A DNA stretch of 64,000 nucleotides, taken from assembly GCA_900548215.1 (NCBI GenBank), contig URJI01000002.1, positions 1 through 64,000 of the forward strand, in the 5' to 3' direction. Positions 34,471-43,496 of this stretch are shown here, piece by piece. A program made the translations under genes and the position numbers. Positions within the stretch are counted from its first letter, which is position 1; each line of letters starts with the position of its first letter. The notes below the pieces were generated by a model. That model made no database searches. It saw only the letters and a program-made list of their open reading frames with translations, and had not been told where the DNA came from. This DNA is from an uncultured Coprococcus sp. (GTDB lineage: Bacteria > Bacillota > Clostridia > Lachnospirales > Lachnospiraceae).

Positions 34471-35505
34471 ATGAAATACAGGCATTTAACATATGCTGAC
34501 AGGGTCGCAATGGAAACTCTTTTAAACAGGAAATACAGTAAAGCGGATGTAGCGAGATATCTTAAAGTATCAAGGGCAACTATTACAAGAGAATATAAAA
34601 AAGGAATATATAAACATACTAATTCAGATTTAACAGAGACAGAAAAATATAGTGCAGACCTGGCACAAAAAAATACAGACTATGCACAGACCAGCAAGGG
34701 GCGACCTCTTAAAATTGGTAATGATGTGGATTTTGCGGAATATATAGAGAGGAAAATAGTAAATGATGGGTACTCTCCTGCTGCGGCTCTTGCTCTTGCG
34801 TATGAACTAGGTATGAATACACATATATCTGTAAATACATTATACCGGTATATAGACAATGGTCTTTTTCTAAAGCTTACTAATAAGTGTCTTCCTGTCA
34901 AAAGTAAGAGGAAAAATCATAAACATAAAGTCAGAGTGCAAAAGCGCATGAGTGCCGGACAGTCGATAGAAAACAGATCTGATGAAGTAAACAGTCGTGA
35001 TACATTTGGACATTGGGAAATGGACACGGTAAAAGGAAAAAGAGGGACAACAAAATCATGTTTATTGGTCCTGACTGAAAGACTTACCAGACGTGAAATA
35101 ATCCGTAAGATTCCGGATCAGGGGGCAAAGTCTGTAGTTGCTGAACTAGACAAGTTAGAACATAGATTAGGTAATATGTTTTCAAGGCTATTTAAAACAA
35201 TAACAGTAGATAACGGAGTTGAGTTTTCCGACTATGAAAATATGAAAAGATCTCTGCTTCACGATGGAGACAGGACGGAGATATACTACTGTCATGCTTA
35301 TAGCAGTTATGAGCGTGGCAGTAACGAAAATGCAAATAAGTTTATCAGGCGACACATAGCAAAAGGACAGGACATAGATAAATATGATGATGTATACATA
35401 CAGAGCATACAGGATTGGATGAACTCATACCCTCGCAAGATACATGGCTGGCGAACTGCTAACGACTTATTCGATGCAGAAATAAATAAACTCTATGCCA
35501 TGTGA
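34471..35505 (+). CDS. IS30-family DDE transposase
   Basis: 344 residues from the ATG after TAGGGGG. N-terminal HTH (RHLTYADRVAMETLLNRKYSKADVARYL and SRATITREYKKG), then the DDE catalytic core: HWEMDTV (first Asp), TVDNGVEF (second Asp) and the classical IS30 ending ERGSNENANKFIRR (Glu). All catalytic residues are present. With the terminal repeats it should integrate and possibly excise the whole 7.9-kb phage; no tyrosine or serine integrase is present. Confidence 0.95.
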   Translation: MKYRHLTYADRVAMETLLNRKYSKADVARYLKVSRATITREYKKGIYKHTNSDLTETEKYSADLAQKNTDYAQTSKGRPLKIGNDVDFAEYIERKIVNDGYSPAAALALAYELGMNTHISVNTLYRYIDNGLFLKLTNKCLPVKSKRKNHKHKVRVQKRMSAGQSIENRSDEVNSRDTFGHWEMDTVKGKRGTTKSCLLVLTERLTRREIIRKIPDQGAKSVVAELDKLEHRLGNMFSRLFKTITVDNGVEFSDYENMKRSLLHDGDRTEIYYCHAYSSYERGSNENANKFIRRHIAKGQDIDKYDDVYIQSIQDWMNSYPRKIHGWRTANDLFDAEINKLYAM

Positions 35506-35516
35506 CATAGAGTTTA
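35487..35516. terminator. Hairpin over the transposase stop codon
   Basis: TAAACTCTATG pairs perfectly with CATAGAGTTTA; the stop codon lies in the 8-base loop. Lacks a T run, so it may protect RNA or impede transcription rather than act as a full terminator. Confidence 0.5.
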
Positions 35517-35522
35517 AAATAA

Positions 35523-35549
35523 TTGTTACTTTACTATTGACAATTTACC
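35523..35549 (-). repeat. Right terminal inverted repeat
   Basis: Reverse complement begins GGTAAATTGTC and ends GTAACAA, matching the left end at 21 of 27 positions. It directly abuts the right copy of the 16-bp repeat. Confidence 0.82.
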
Positions 35550-35565
35550 TAAAAGGCGAGAATAT
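35550..35565 (+). repeat. Right 16-bp target-site duplication
   Basis: TAAAAGGCGAGAATAT, identical to 27611-27626. Confidence 0.88.
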
Positions 35566-35582
35566 TTTATAATTCCCGCCTT
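35551..35582 (-). terminator. iorAB terminator (the phage target)
   Basis: On the minus strand AAGGCGGGAAT pairs with ATTCTCGCCTT (one G-U) and is followed by TTTTA, 63 bp after the iorB stop. The 3' arm and T tract are exactly the duplicated sequence, so the terminator was regenerated by the insertion. Confidence 0.85.
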
Positions 35583-35644
35583 ATTATTTAGCTTCTTTTC
35601 ATACAATATGATGTTGCATACCAGGAGTCACCATACAACATCGT

Positions 35645-36214
35645 CTACAGATTGTATCCAACTTCAAATGCTTCAAGATTCTTCTCCACTGTCTTAGGTG
35701 GAACTGTGTTCTTGATAACCTCAACCCATGCATCATGTGAAAAATCCATGTGCTGTGCCGCGATTCCTATGATGACTGTGTTAAATACCTTGTTGTTGCC
35801 AAGCTTCTTTGCCTCATCCATGGCATCCACTGATATTACCTTATACTCCTTGCTCAGTTTCTCAATAATTCCATCAGGATACTGTGCAGCACCTGTAACT
35901 ACAGTGATAGGATCTATTCTCTGGTCATTGACGATGATAACTCCATCCTTCTTCAGGAAGTGTGCATATCTGAGAGCCTCAAGTCTCTCAAATGCTATAA
36001 GCACATCTGCGCACCCCTCTTCAACGATAGGCTCATTGACCTTCTCTCCATATCTTACGTATGTAACAACACTTCCACCTCTCTGGCTCATTCCGTGAAC
36101 CTCTGAGAGCTTGACATCATATCCTGCTGCCGTGGTGATTCCACCGAGTATACGGCTTGTGAGAAGTGTTCCCTGTCCGCCTACGCCGACGATCATAATA
36201 TTTTTTGTCTCCAT
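35645..36214 (-). CDS. iorB: Indolepyruvate:ferredoxin oxidoreductase, beta subunit
   Basis: 189 residues; start at the ATG two bases after the iorA stop, ribosome site AGGAG. Pyruvate-ferredoxin-oxidoreductase gamma-type fold with GVGGQGTLLTSRILG at the N-terminus and SEVHGMSQRGGSV. Works with IorA to decarboxylate aryl pyruvates from aromatic amino acids, reducing ferredoxin. Confidence 0.92.
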   Translation of the reverse strand: METKNIMIVGVGGQGTLLTSRILGGITTAAGYDVKLSEVHGMSQRGGSVVTYVRYGEKVNEPIVEEGCADVLIAFERLEALRYAHFLKKDGVIIVNDQRIDPITVVTGAAQYPDGIIEKLSKEYKVISVDAMDEAKKLGNNKVFNTVIIGIAAQHMDFSHDAWVEVIKNTVPPKTVEKNLEAFEVGYNL

Positions 36215-36216
36215 GA

Positions 36217-37959
36217 TTAGAACTCCTCCCTTTCTATAGCATCGAACTTGCATCGCTTCATGCACAGTCCGCAGCCTGTACAGAGTGTGTCATCTATACG
36301 GATGGTTCCATCCTCCTGCCTGATAACTGCTGGGCATCCTGGCTTTAAGCACATACCGCACTTCTTACACTTCTCAGGTATTGCCTTGCATCTTCCTGTT
36401 ATCTTAGTCGTCTTCAAGAGTACACAAGGTGACTTTGTGATGATGACTGATACCTCATCCTTTGCTGTCTCCTCCTTGATGAGCTTCTTAAGACCTTCTA
36501 TATCAAATGCATTTATCTCATGGACGTTCTGGATTCCCAGTGCCTTGCAGAGATTGTAAATATCAATGGCGTATGTAGGATCTCCCATCAGTGTCTTACC
36601 TGTTGCAGCGTGATCCTGGTGTCCTGTCATACCTGTTGTCGAGTTGTCAAGTATGATGACTGTTCCTGTGCTCTGGTTGTATACCATGTTCATGAGTGAG
36701 TTCACACCTGTGTGAAGGAATGTTGAATCACCTATGACCGCAACCCAGTTCTTGATGTAATCCTTGCCCTTTGCCTTCTCCATTCCATGAAGGGTAGAGA
36801 TGGATGAACCCATGCAGACCGTTGTGTCAATAACACTGAGTGGCGCAACGGCTCCAAGTGTGTAGCATCCGATATCTCCTGCTGCGTGGATCTTCAGCTC
36901 TGAGAGAACTGAGAATACGCTTCTGTGTGGGCAACCAGGACAGAGGATAGGTGGTCTTGCTGGAACCTGAGCAGCCTCAGCAGTCTCAACCTTCTCGCCA
37001 AGGAGCTTCTCTCTGAGCATGTTTGCACTGTACTCACCCTGAACTGTGAGCAGGTCTTTACCGACTGCATCTATACCCCATGCTCTCACCTGAGTCTCGA
37101 TATGTGGCTCAAGCTCCTCGATGACATATACCTTGTCAACTTGTGCACAGAAGTCCTCGATCATCTTTCTTGGGAGAGGATTTACCATACCAAGCTTTAA
37201 TACTGATGCGTTTGGCATAGCCTCCCTCACATACTGATAAGGGATACCACTAGTTATGACACCCACGCTCTTGTCCCTCATCTCAACTCTGTTGATCGGC
37301 ATGTCAGCACCGTCTGCTGCCATATCCTTGAGTCTCTGTTCTACAAATACATGACGTGGTATAGCGTTACCAGGCATCATGACATATTTCTTTATATTTC
37401 TCTCATATGGCTTGTCTGGAATCTCCTGTCTGTCACAAAGCTCTACAACACCCTGTGAGTGTGAAAGTCTTGTGGTTGTACGGAGCATTACAGGAGTATC
37501 ATACTTCTCACTAAGTTCAAATGCGTACTTTGTGAAATCCTTTGCCTCCTGGCTGTCCGATGGCTCAACAACCGGGATCATTGCTGTTCTTGCAACAAGT
37601 CTTGAATCCTGCTCGTTCTGTGATGAGTACATTCCAGGATCGTCCGCTGCCACAAGTACCATACCTCCGTTCACACCTGTGTATGCTGCTGTGAACAGTG
37701 GATCTGATGCAACATTCACACCTACATGCTTCATCGACACTATGGATCTTACACCCGCAAATGATGCACCGATGGCTACCTCTGTGGCAACCTTCTCATT
37801 CGGTGACCACTCTGAGTAAATGTCTCCCTTATACTGCACCATATTCTCACTGATCTCTGTACTTGGTGTTCCAGGATATGCCGCTGACACCTTGACACCT
37901 GCTTCATAACAGCCTCTTGCGATAGCTGCATTACCAAGCATTATCTTTTTCTCGCCCAT
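36217..37959 (-). CDS. iorA: Indolepyruvate:ferredoxin oxidoreductase, alpha subunit
   Basis: 580 residues. N-terminal pyrimidine-binding domain (CYEAGVKVSAAYPGTPSTEI), central TPP-binding domain (GDIGCYTLG, GDSTFLHTG, DNSTTGMTGHQ) and a C-terminal ferredoxin domain with two 4Fe-4S motifs (CKKCGMCLKPGCP and CTGCGLCMKRC). First gene of iorAB; ribosome site GGAAGG. A weak promoter with TATAAT (minus strand, 38031-38036) precedes it. Confidence 0.95.
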   Translation of the reverse strand: MGEKKIMLGNAAIARGCYEAGVKVSAAYPGTPSTEISENMVQYKGDIYSEWSPNEKVATEVAIGASFAGVRSIVSMKHVGVNVASDPLFTAAYTGVNGGMVLVAADDPGMYSSQNEQDSRLVARTAMIPVVEPSDSQEAKDFTKYAFELSEKYDTPVMLRTTTRLSHSQGVVELCDRQEIPDKPYERNIKKYVMMPGNAIPRHVFVEQRLKDMAADGADMPINRVEMRDKSVGVITSGIPYQYVREAMPNASVLKLGMVNPLPRKMIEDFCAQVDKVYVIEELEPHIETQVRAWGIDAVGKDLLTVQGEYSANMLREKLLGEKVETAEAAQVPARPPILCPGCPHRSVFSVLSELKIHAAGDIGCYTLGAVAPLSVIDTTVCMGSSISTLHGMEKAKGKDYIKNWVAVIGDSTFLHTGVNSLMNMVYNQSTGTVIILDNSTTGMTGHQDHAATGKTLMGDPTYAIDIYNLCKALGIQNVHEINAFDIEGLKKLIKEETAKDEVSVIITKSPCVLLKTTKITGRCKAIPEKCKKCGMCLKPGCPAVIRQEDGTIRIDDTLCTGCGLCMKRCKFDAIEREEF

Positions 37960-38070
37960 GAATCTTATCCTTCCTGTATATTTATTTATATTTTTAATTT
38001 ATTTCGTCTAATAAGACACTCTAATTTGTTATTATACAAGAATTATCAATAAAATAAAAGAGGTAATTGT

Positions 38071-39885
38071 CTATCTCTCCAGCTTCACAGTCGCCTTCAC
38101 CATGTCAACAAACTGCTTTCTCGTCTCCGCCTTCATTGAGTCACTGTCTGTACCATCCAATTTTTCCAGAGACTTTTCGGCAAGCCGGCTCACAAGATCA
38201 AGGTTTCCAGAGCCTGAATGATCACTGTTTTTAAGAAGCATTCCGTACAGTGCCACGGCCGATGCAAGGCTCATATCGGCTGACATATTTTTAACATAAT
38301 CCTTTTCGTACACAACTTCCGATATCAGCTTGCTTGAATTCTCAGAAGGCTCTTTGTACCTTATATTGACGGTTGCAAGTTCATCTGAGAACCCAGATGT
38401 ATCTCCCGCATTTGCCGTATCCCCATATTTGTGCTTGGCAGATGACACTTCAAATGCCGAATCTATAGGCACCACCTCATAGAGCACTGTCACCATATGC
38501 CCTGCACCGATCTCTCCGCCGTCCACGGAATCATTTGCAAAATCAGCATCGGCAAGCATCCTGTTCTCATAACCTATCTGTCTGTATCCTTTCACATATT
38601 CAGGATTGAATTCTATCTGGAATTTTACGTCCTTTGCAACAGTCTGGAGCGTGCCGCCCATCTCATCCACCATAACCTTTTTTGCCTCATACGCAGAATC
38701 TATAAATGCATAGATACCATCTCCGTTGTCTGCCAGGGCTTCAAGCTTGTTGTCCTTCAGGTTGTCCGTTCCGAATCCAAGAACGCTTAAGAATATGCCA
38801 CTCTCCTTCTCCTCCGTGATGAGATCCACAAGGTCGCTCTCACTCGTAAGTCCGACGTTCATATCCCCATCCGTCGCAAGTATCACACGGTTGTTGCCGC
38901 CATCTATATAATTCTTCTCGGCAAGCTCATACGCCGTGATGATTGCATCGCCGCCATTCGTGCATCCGTCAGCAGTAAGACCTGAGAGTGCCTCATTTAT
39001 GGTGTACTGTTCGGAGCCCGGTGTTCCTGATAAAACCACAGTGTCGGAACCGGCATATGTGACTATGCTGACCCTGTCGTCCTCCCCCAGATTTTCCGCC
39101 AGCATGGCAAATGACTGCTGAACGAGAGGCAATTTGTTTTCATCATACATGGAACCTGATGTGTCTATAAGGAACACCAGATTTGATGGCTTTTTGGCAT
39201 CAAAATCTATATCCTCAGTATTTATTCCCACCATCATAAGCTTTGTGTCATCGTTCCATGGGCAATCAGCATACTCAGTGTAAATCGAAAATTTATCCCC
39301 ATCCGCAGGAGCCTTCTTGTAATCGTATGTGAAATAGTTGATCATCTCCTCAAGTCTCACAGCACCATCAGGTGGCATAATACCAGATTCAATATATGCT
39401 CTCACATTGCTGTACGAAGCAGTATCACGGTCCGCGGCAAATGTGGAGAGCGGTCTGTCCGCAACAGACACAAATCCATTTTCACTCATACTGTCATACT
39501 CCCTGGTATCATAGTAGGCCCCTGGATCCTGATACAAGAAATCTGACGATGGATCTACGCTATTATTCATCTCACCTGTCGCCGATGAATTATCCTGTGC
39601 AGTCTCTGCTGCTGAGTATACTCCATCTTCTGCGACACTGTCTGTCACTTCTGCCACCCAGTCAAACATATCATCTTCTGTTTTCCTCTGACTCTCTTTT
39701 TTCCTGTACTTTTCAGCTATACTTTCTGTGTCATCCGTTCTGTTGTCTTCTCCTTGTTGCTTAAATCCCTGCTCATTTGTACCTTGCTTACCGTCATCGT
39801 TTTCCTTATGTGTACAGCCGCAGGCACTGCCTGCCGCAAGTGCAAAAGCCATGCATAAGCAGACTATCTTTTTCCCTTTAACCAT
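38071..39885 (-). CDS. von Willebrand type A domain lipoprotein (YfbK-like)
   Basis: 604 residues; ATG after AGGAGGG. Lipoprotein signal with lipobox ending AAGSAC, a low-complexity acidic linker, a conserved pre-domain (PLSTFAADRDTASYSNVR), a vWA domain (about 225-400) with intact MIDAS DTSGS, and a C-terminal domain resembling DUF3520. Extracellular metal-dependent adhesion or signalling protein. It lies 115 bp after the anti-sigma gene in the same orientation, so it may be part of that regulon. Confidence 0.85.
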   Translation of the reverse strand: MVKGKKIVCLCMAFALAAGSACGCTHKENDDGKQGTNEQGFKQQGEDNRTDDTESIAEKYRKKESQRKTEDDMFDWVAEVTDSVAEDGVYSAAETAQDNSSATGEMNNSVDPSSDFLYQDPGAYYDTREYDSMSENGFVSVADRPLSTFAADRDTASYSNVRAYIESGIMPPDGAVRLEEMINYFTYDYKKAPADGDKFSIYTEYADCPWNDDTKLMMVGINTEDIDFDAKKPSNLVFLIDTSGSMYDENKLPLVQQSFAMLAENLGEDDRVSIVTYAGSDTVVLSGTPGSEQYTINEALSGLTADGCTNGGDAIITAYELAEKNYIDGGNNRVILATDGDMNVGLTSESDLVDLITEEKESGIFLSVLGFGTDNLKDNKLEALADNGDGIYAFIDSAYEAKKVMVDEMGGTLQTVAKDVKFQIEFNPEYVKGYRQIGYENRMLADADFANDSVDGGEIGAGHMVTVLYEVVPIDSAFEVSSAKHKYGDTANAGDTSGFSDELATVNIRYKEPSENSSKLISEVVYEKDYVKNMSADMSLASAVALYGMLLKNSDHSGSGNLDLVSRLAEKSLEKLDGTDSDSMKAETRKQFVDMVKATVKLER

Positions 39886-40000
39886 AAAAAATGCCCTCCT
39901 TTTGGAAATATCCGAAACACACAATCGCATTTTAATGCGCTGCGCGCTTCACCTCTGATATCCAATGTACGGATGGGCATTTACATTTTATGGTATATTT

Positions 40001-40861
40001 TTAATTATTTTCAAAAACCCACATATCAGCAGATTCGTCATAGCCGATCAATCTTACGGTTATTGCATCTCCTATGTTTGCGCTCCAATCACCATCTTCC
40101 GGGCAGATCGATATCCTGCTACCTATATACAGCGTGCCTGTGTCATATTCACCCGATATACTCTTTATTTCTACTGTGTAAAATGTAGCTGATACTCTAC
40201 TGCTATACACAGTATCTACAACCTCAGCTTCAATCACTATATCGGTCTTTGCCGCAGAATCCACAGGACCGTTCACTGTATCCATCGATACAGAATCAGA
40301 CGATATATCATTTTCGGACTCAGCAGCCGCTGAAGCATCATTCTGTGGCGCTGCAGCATGGTCAGTCTGCTCCTCCTGATAACTTGAAGCTGTTTCATCA
40401 GCCATCTCCGCAGAATTTGCCTCATTACTGCTTTGCATACTTTTCGTGTCTTGTCTGTAAACAGACGAATCCGACGTTGCTCTCGAGTTCATGGATCTGT
40501 TCGCCGTGAGTCTGTTCATAATCGGCATTGCGATCAAAATCGCTGCTATGGATGCTGCAACAAGAGAGCCGGATATTATCCTGACCATCTTGACACGCTT
40601 GTTGTTCTTTTTTCTTCTTTTCGAATCCTCCATCATCATCATGAGGATCTCGGCATCCGCATTTCCCGCTCTGTGCTTATCCACCTTATCCGCACCAGCT
40701 TCTATTCGTGACCACAGATCTGGCACATTCGCATCCAGATTTATAAGGTAGGCATCAACTATATCGTCATCGGCTCCATTTGCTGCCTCATCCGGTGTCT
40801 CTGATATGTTTCCATTTTCTCCGTCGTATAAATTGTCCTGCTTCATATCTTCCGCTCTCAT
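40001..40861 (-). CDS. Membrane protein, probable anti-sigma factor
   Basis: 286 residues. Cytoplasmic N-terminus (1-115) rich in acidic residues with DLWSRIEAGADKVD, one membrane helix (about 118-138), then an extracytoplasmic Ser/Ala/Asp-rich linker and a small beta domain. The start codon overlaps the sigma-factor stop (ATGA). No zinc-binding anti-sigma motif is visible, so the call rests on topology and gene order. Confidence 0.7.
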   Translation of the reverse strand: MRAEDMKQDNLYDGENGNISETPDEAANGADDDIVDAYLINLDANVPDLWSRIEAGADKVDKHRAGNADAEILMMMMEDSKRRKKNNKRVKMVRIISGSLVAASIAAILIAMPIMNRLTANRSMNSRATSDSSVYRQDTKSMQSSNEANSAEMADETASSYQEEQTDHAAAPQNDASAAAESENDISSDSVSMDTVNGPVDSAAKTDIVIEAEVVDTVYSSRVSATFYTVEIKSISGEYDTGTLYIGSRISICPEDGDWSANIGDAITVRLIGYDESADMWVFENN

Positions 40862-41379
40862 AGCCTGCACCTCCTCAATTTTTTTATCGCCTCACCGTAT
40901 AGCCACGTCACGGTTCCCATAGGTCGTCTGGTCATCTCTGAAATCTCCCTGAACGTGAATCCTCCAACCGTTTTCAGATCAAGTACCTCCCGTTCTTCGG
41001 GTTTCAATATTTTCAAAGCCTGCTGCACTGTCATTCTGTTCACAATCTCGTCTTCATGACTTTCCCTGCTGTTCGGAGACTCAGGGATTTCGTCCACCAG
41101 GGCCTCCCTGCCAAGCTTCCGTACTCTGTCCACAGCCATATTCTTTGCGATCGTAACCATCCATCTCTTATGTCCATTTCCCGGTCTGTAGCTGGCCGCG
41201 ACACTGTACATCTTGATAAAAAATTCCGATGTAACATCCTCCGCTTCCTCTCGCTGCCCTATGGTGTCATACACGACCGCAAATATCAGTCTCAGATATT
41301 CGTCATATATAAAACGCAGACTTTCCCTGTCGCCTTTAGCCATTGCAGACATATATCTTGTAAAATCACTGTCTGTCAT
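40858..41379 (-). CDS. ECF-type RNA polymerase sigma factor
   Basis: 173 residues with region 2 (RFIYDEYLRLIFAVVYDTIGQREEAEDVTSEFFIKMY) and region 4 (EREVLDLKTVGGFTFREISEMTRRPMGTVTWLYGEAIKKL). Directs transcription of a small regulon, probably including its own operon. Ribosome site AAGGGGG. Confidence 0.9.
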   Translation of the reverse strand: MTDSDFTRYMSAMAKGDRESLRFIYDEYLRLIFAVVYDTIGQREEAEDVTSEFFIKMYSVAASYRPGNGHKRWMVTIAKNMAVDRVRKLGREALVDEIPESPNSRESHEDEIVNRMTVQQALKILKPEEREVLDLKTVGGFTFREISEMTRRPMGTVTWLYGEAIKKLRRCRL

Positions 41380-41435
41380 ATGTTTCCCCCTTCTTCCTAA
41401 TTATACGTATCAGATCAGCATATTTATGGTGTAAC

Positions 41436-42362
41436 TTAGCTGATCTTTTCCATAGTCACAAATCCCATAACATAATTCTTTTTCCCTGAAACCGTATCAA
41501 ACGGCCATACCGTATACTTATTATCTACTATATCCACATCACAACCCCTGTGCAGCGAGATATCACTCATAAGCTGACTGACCCCTTCTATATGAGATAC
41601 GGATTCTATGGTATCCCTGTCTCCTGCATTAAGCCTTTCGGCAATTCTGCCCGCCTCCATATAATCCGTGACAGCTGATACTTCATATCCATATATCAGC
41701 CTTTTTTCTGTTGTATGGTACATATAATCATTGAGCCTCTCCACCGCAGACTCATTCAGCCCGGATATGGCGCTGCTTATAAGTCTAAGATCCTCATCAT
41801 GATAATTTTCCCTATAATGATAAAGGAGCGCCGCAAATCTCGAATTGAGCTGGCTGTGAAGTCCAACAGCCACGCTATAATCAAATATATCAAGATACCT
41901 GTAAGCGTCAAAAGTCCCCGGTTCAGGCTGTGTCTTTCCTATATATTTTCCAGAATTCTGTCCGGCAATTCCTTCCAAAAATTCTAATATATGCTCCAGA
42001 TCCGCCCCATCTTCCAACAGAGCATCAAGCAGCCTGTACTGATCATCATCCACTCTCCAGAACGGAATATCTGCGATCACATAATCAGACTCTGTGAGGC
42101 CATACCTCTGTACCGCCTCCCGCACACCCTGCTCATCCCTGTCTATAAGTACAAGTTTATAGTCTGCCGCAAGCCTGCCTATATCTATATCTCCCGCCTG
42201 CCCTATGCCCCAAAGTGCAAGGACAGGTCTTCTTCCATCCCCGTTTCTATTAACCGGACAGTTCTTCACTATATAACCCGTAACCATCTGCCTGTACCTT
42301 ATCCATTGCTCATAGGAATTCGGTATACGCTCCATGGCAATCATCTCATCAAAATAACTCAT
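41436..42362 (-). CDS. Unknown protein with Rossmann-like motif
   Basis: 308 residues from the ATG after AGGAG. A methyltransferase-like glycine motif LWGIGQAGDIDIGRL followed by LVLIDRDEQGV (about residues 53-80) suggests a nucleotide or SAM-binding fold, but later motifs are not clear. The C-terminal half is helical. No membrane segment. Function unknown. Confidence 0.5.
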   Translation of the reverse strand: MSYFDEMIAMERIPNSYEQWIRYRQMVTGYIVKNCPVNRNGDGRRPVLALWGIGQAGDIDIGRLAADYKLVLIDRDEQGVREAVQRYGLTESDYVIADIPFWRVDDDQYRLLDALLEDGADLEHILEFLEGIAGQNSGKYIGKTQPEPGTFDAYRYLDIFDYSVAVGLHSQLNSRFAALLYHYRENYHDEDLRLISSAISGLNESAVERLNDYMYHTTEKRLIYGYEVSAVTDYMEAGRIAERLNAGDRDTIESVSHIEGVSQLMSDISLHRGCDVDIVDNKYTVWPFDTVSGKKNYVMGFVTMEKIS

Positions 42363-42520
42363 TGGCTTCTCCTGACTCTGCAATCCGGCAGATATCTAAA
42401 ACATTTCATGTCTACCAGCATTCATTGATCTTTCACAGGTATTTTATAAAATTTTATTTTTAAGCACAAGTGGAATGTTGTATAATACACATAGTTGTGC
42501 AATTATGCGCAATACTTTAT

Positions 42521-42554
42521 ACTGGAACACGATATATTTCATATTCCAGTTTTT
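42521..42554 (+). terminator. Terminator-like hairpin in the relQ leader
   Basis: ACTGGAA (42521-42527) pairs with TTCCAGT (42544-42550), followed by T, ending six bases before the GGAGGAG site. A TATAAT at 42481-42486 could start the transcript, making this a leader attenuator candidate. Confidence 0.55.
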
Positions 42555-42569
42555 ACATTTGGAGGAGTT

Positions 42570-43289
42570 ATGGAATCAATACAAACAAATGCTCTGAACA
42601 GCAAATACATCAATTCCCTTCTGCGCCCGGAGGAAAATCCATTCATGCAGGAGATGCAGAGTTTTGAGGAGATCATGATGATGTATTCATGTGCCATCAG
42701 AGAGGTGAAGACAAAATTTGAAGTGCTGAACGATGATTTCAGCGTAAGATACAAGAGAAATCCTATAGAATTCATACAGTCCAGGATTAAAAAGCCTGTC
42801 AGTATAGCCAAAAAGCTTGCAAGCAAGGGCTGTCCAGTTACATGTGCAAGTATACTGAACACTCTGGACGACGTCGCAGGCATAAGGGTTATCTGCCCGT
42901 TCATTGACGACATATACATGGTGGCAGAAAAGCTCATAAGCCAGGATGATATCACACTGATCGAGGCCAAAGACTACATATCGCATCCAAAGCCAAACGG
43001 ATACCGCAGTCTGCATGTCATAGTCGAGATTCCGGTGTTCTTCGCAGATCACACAAGGAATATGCGCGTGGAGGTTCAGATCAGGACAATAGCGATGGAC
43101 TTCTGGGCGAGCCTGGATCACCAGCTCAGATACAAGAAGGACATCCCGAACGTAGACATGATATCCGCAAGACTTAAGAAATGCGCAGATGTGATATCTG
43201 CAACAGACCTTGAGATGCAGTCCATCAAGAACAGCATATATGGTCAGCGATATATTCCTGAACTTAAGCGAAAATCACCAGAAGAATAA
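42570..43289 (+). CDS. relQ: Small alarmone synthetase (RelQ type)
   Basis: 239 residues. RelA/SpoT synthetase fold without hydrolase or TGS domains: RYKRNPIEFIQSRIKKP, LDDVAGIRVICPF, the G-loop region DYISHPKPNGYRSLHVIVE and VEVQIRTIAMDFWASLDHQ. Makes (p)ppGpp from GTP/GDP and ATP. Start after GGAGGAG. Monocistronic. Confidence 0.92.
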   Translation: MESIQTNALNSKYINSLLRPEENPFMQEMQSFEEIMMMYSCAIREVKTKFEVLNDDFSVRYKRNPIEFIQSRIKKPVSIAKKLASKGCPVTCASILNTLDDVAGIRVICPFIDDIYMVAEKLISQDDITLIEAKDYISHPKPNGYRSLHVIVEIPVFFADHTRNMRVEVQIRTIAMDFWASLDHQLRYKKDIPNVDMISARLKKCADVISATDLEMQSIKNSIYGQRYIPELKRKSPEE

Positions 43290-43367
43290 TTGCAGTTATT
43301 TATCTCCTGCTGATATTTTTTCAACCACAGGTAAAATGAAAAAATTGAAATATTTGCAACTTTTCAT

Positions 43368-43396
43368 TTGACATTTGCTCAAATCTGTTGTAGTAT
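43368..43396 (+). promoter_or_regulatory. tRNA-Arg promoter
   Basis: TTGACA, 17-bp spacer, TAGTAT; 22 bp before the tRNA. Confidence 0.85.
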
Positions 43397-43418
43397 AACT
43401 GATGTTGTTAATCAACAT

Positions 43419-43492
43419 GTGTGCATAGCTCAGCTGGATAGAGCACTTGGCTACGGACCAAGGTGTCGGGGGTTCGAATCCTCTTGCGCACG
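43419..43492 (+). tRNA. tRNA-Arg (ACG anticodon)
   Basis: Acceptor GTGTGCA/TGCGCAC (one G-T), D arm AGCTCAGCTGGATAGAGC, anticodon stem CTTGG/CCAAG with loop CTACGGA (anticodon ACG), T arm GGGGGTTCGAATCCTC. CCA not encoded. Confidence 0.93.
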
Positions 43493-43496
43493 TGAC

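Larger units (their letters stand above)
27627..35549 (+). mobile_element. Filamentous phage (inovirus-like) prophage with IS30-type ends
   Basis: 7,923 bp bounded by imperfect terminal inverted repeats and a 16-bp direct repeat. It encodes, left to right, two small cytoplasmic proteins, two tandem coat-like proteins, a 609-residue pIII-like protein, small membrane proteins, a Zot/pI-like ATPase, a rolling-circle Rep and an IS30-family transposase. Size and gene order fit inoviruses (6-9 kb). All genes but one short one are on the plus strand, and codons are richer in A/T at third positions than the host genes. No secretin (pIV) gene is present, consistent with a Gram-positive host. No frameshift was seen in any major gene, so it may be active. 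Confidence 0.9.

Noticed and set aside
34471..35505. IS30 element inserted as a passenger into a phage
   Set aside because: No inverted repeats flank the transposase gene alone; the matching ends are at 27627 and 35549, outside all phage genes.
27611..35565. XerCD/dif-type integration of the phage
   Set aside because: The shared 16-bp sequence does not resemble a 28-bp dif site, and terminal inverted repeats with an IS30 transposase explain the ends better.
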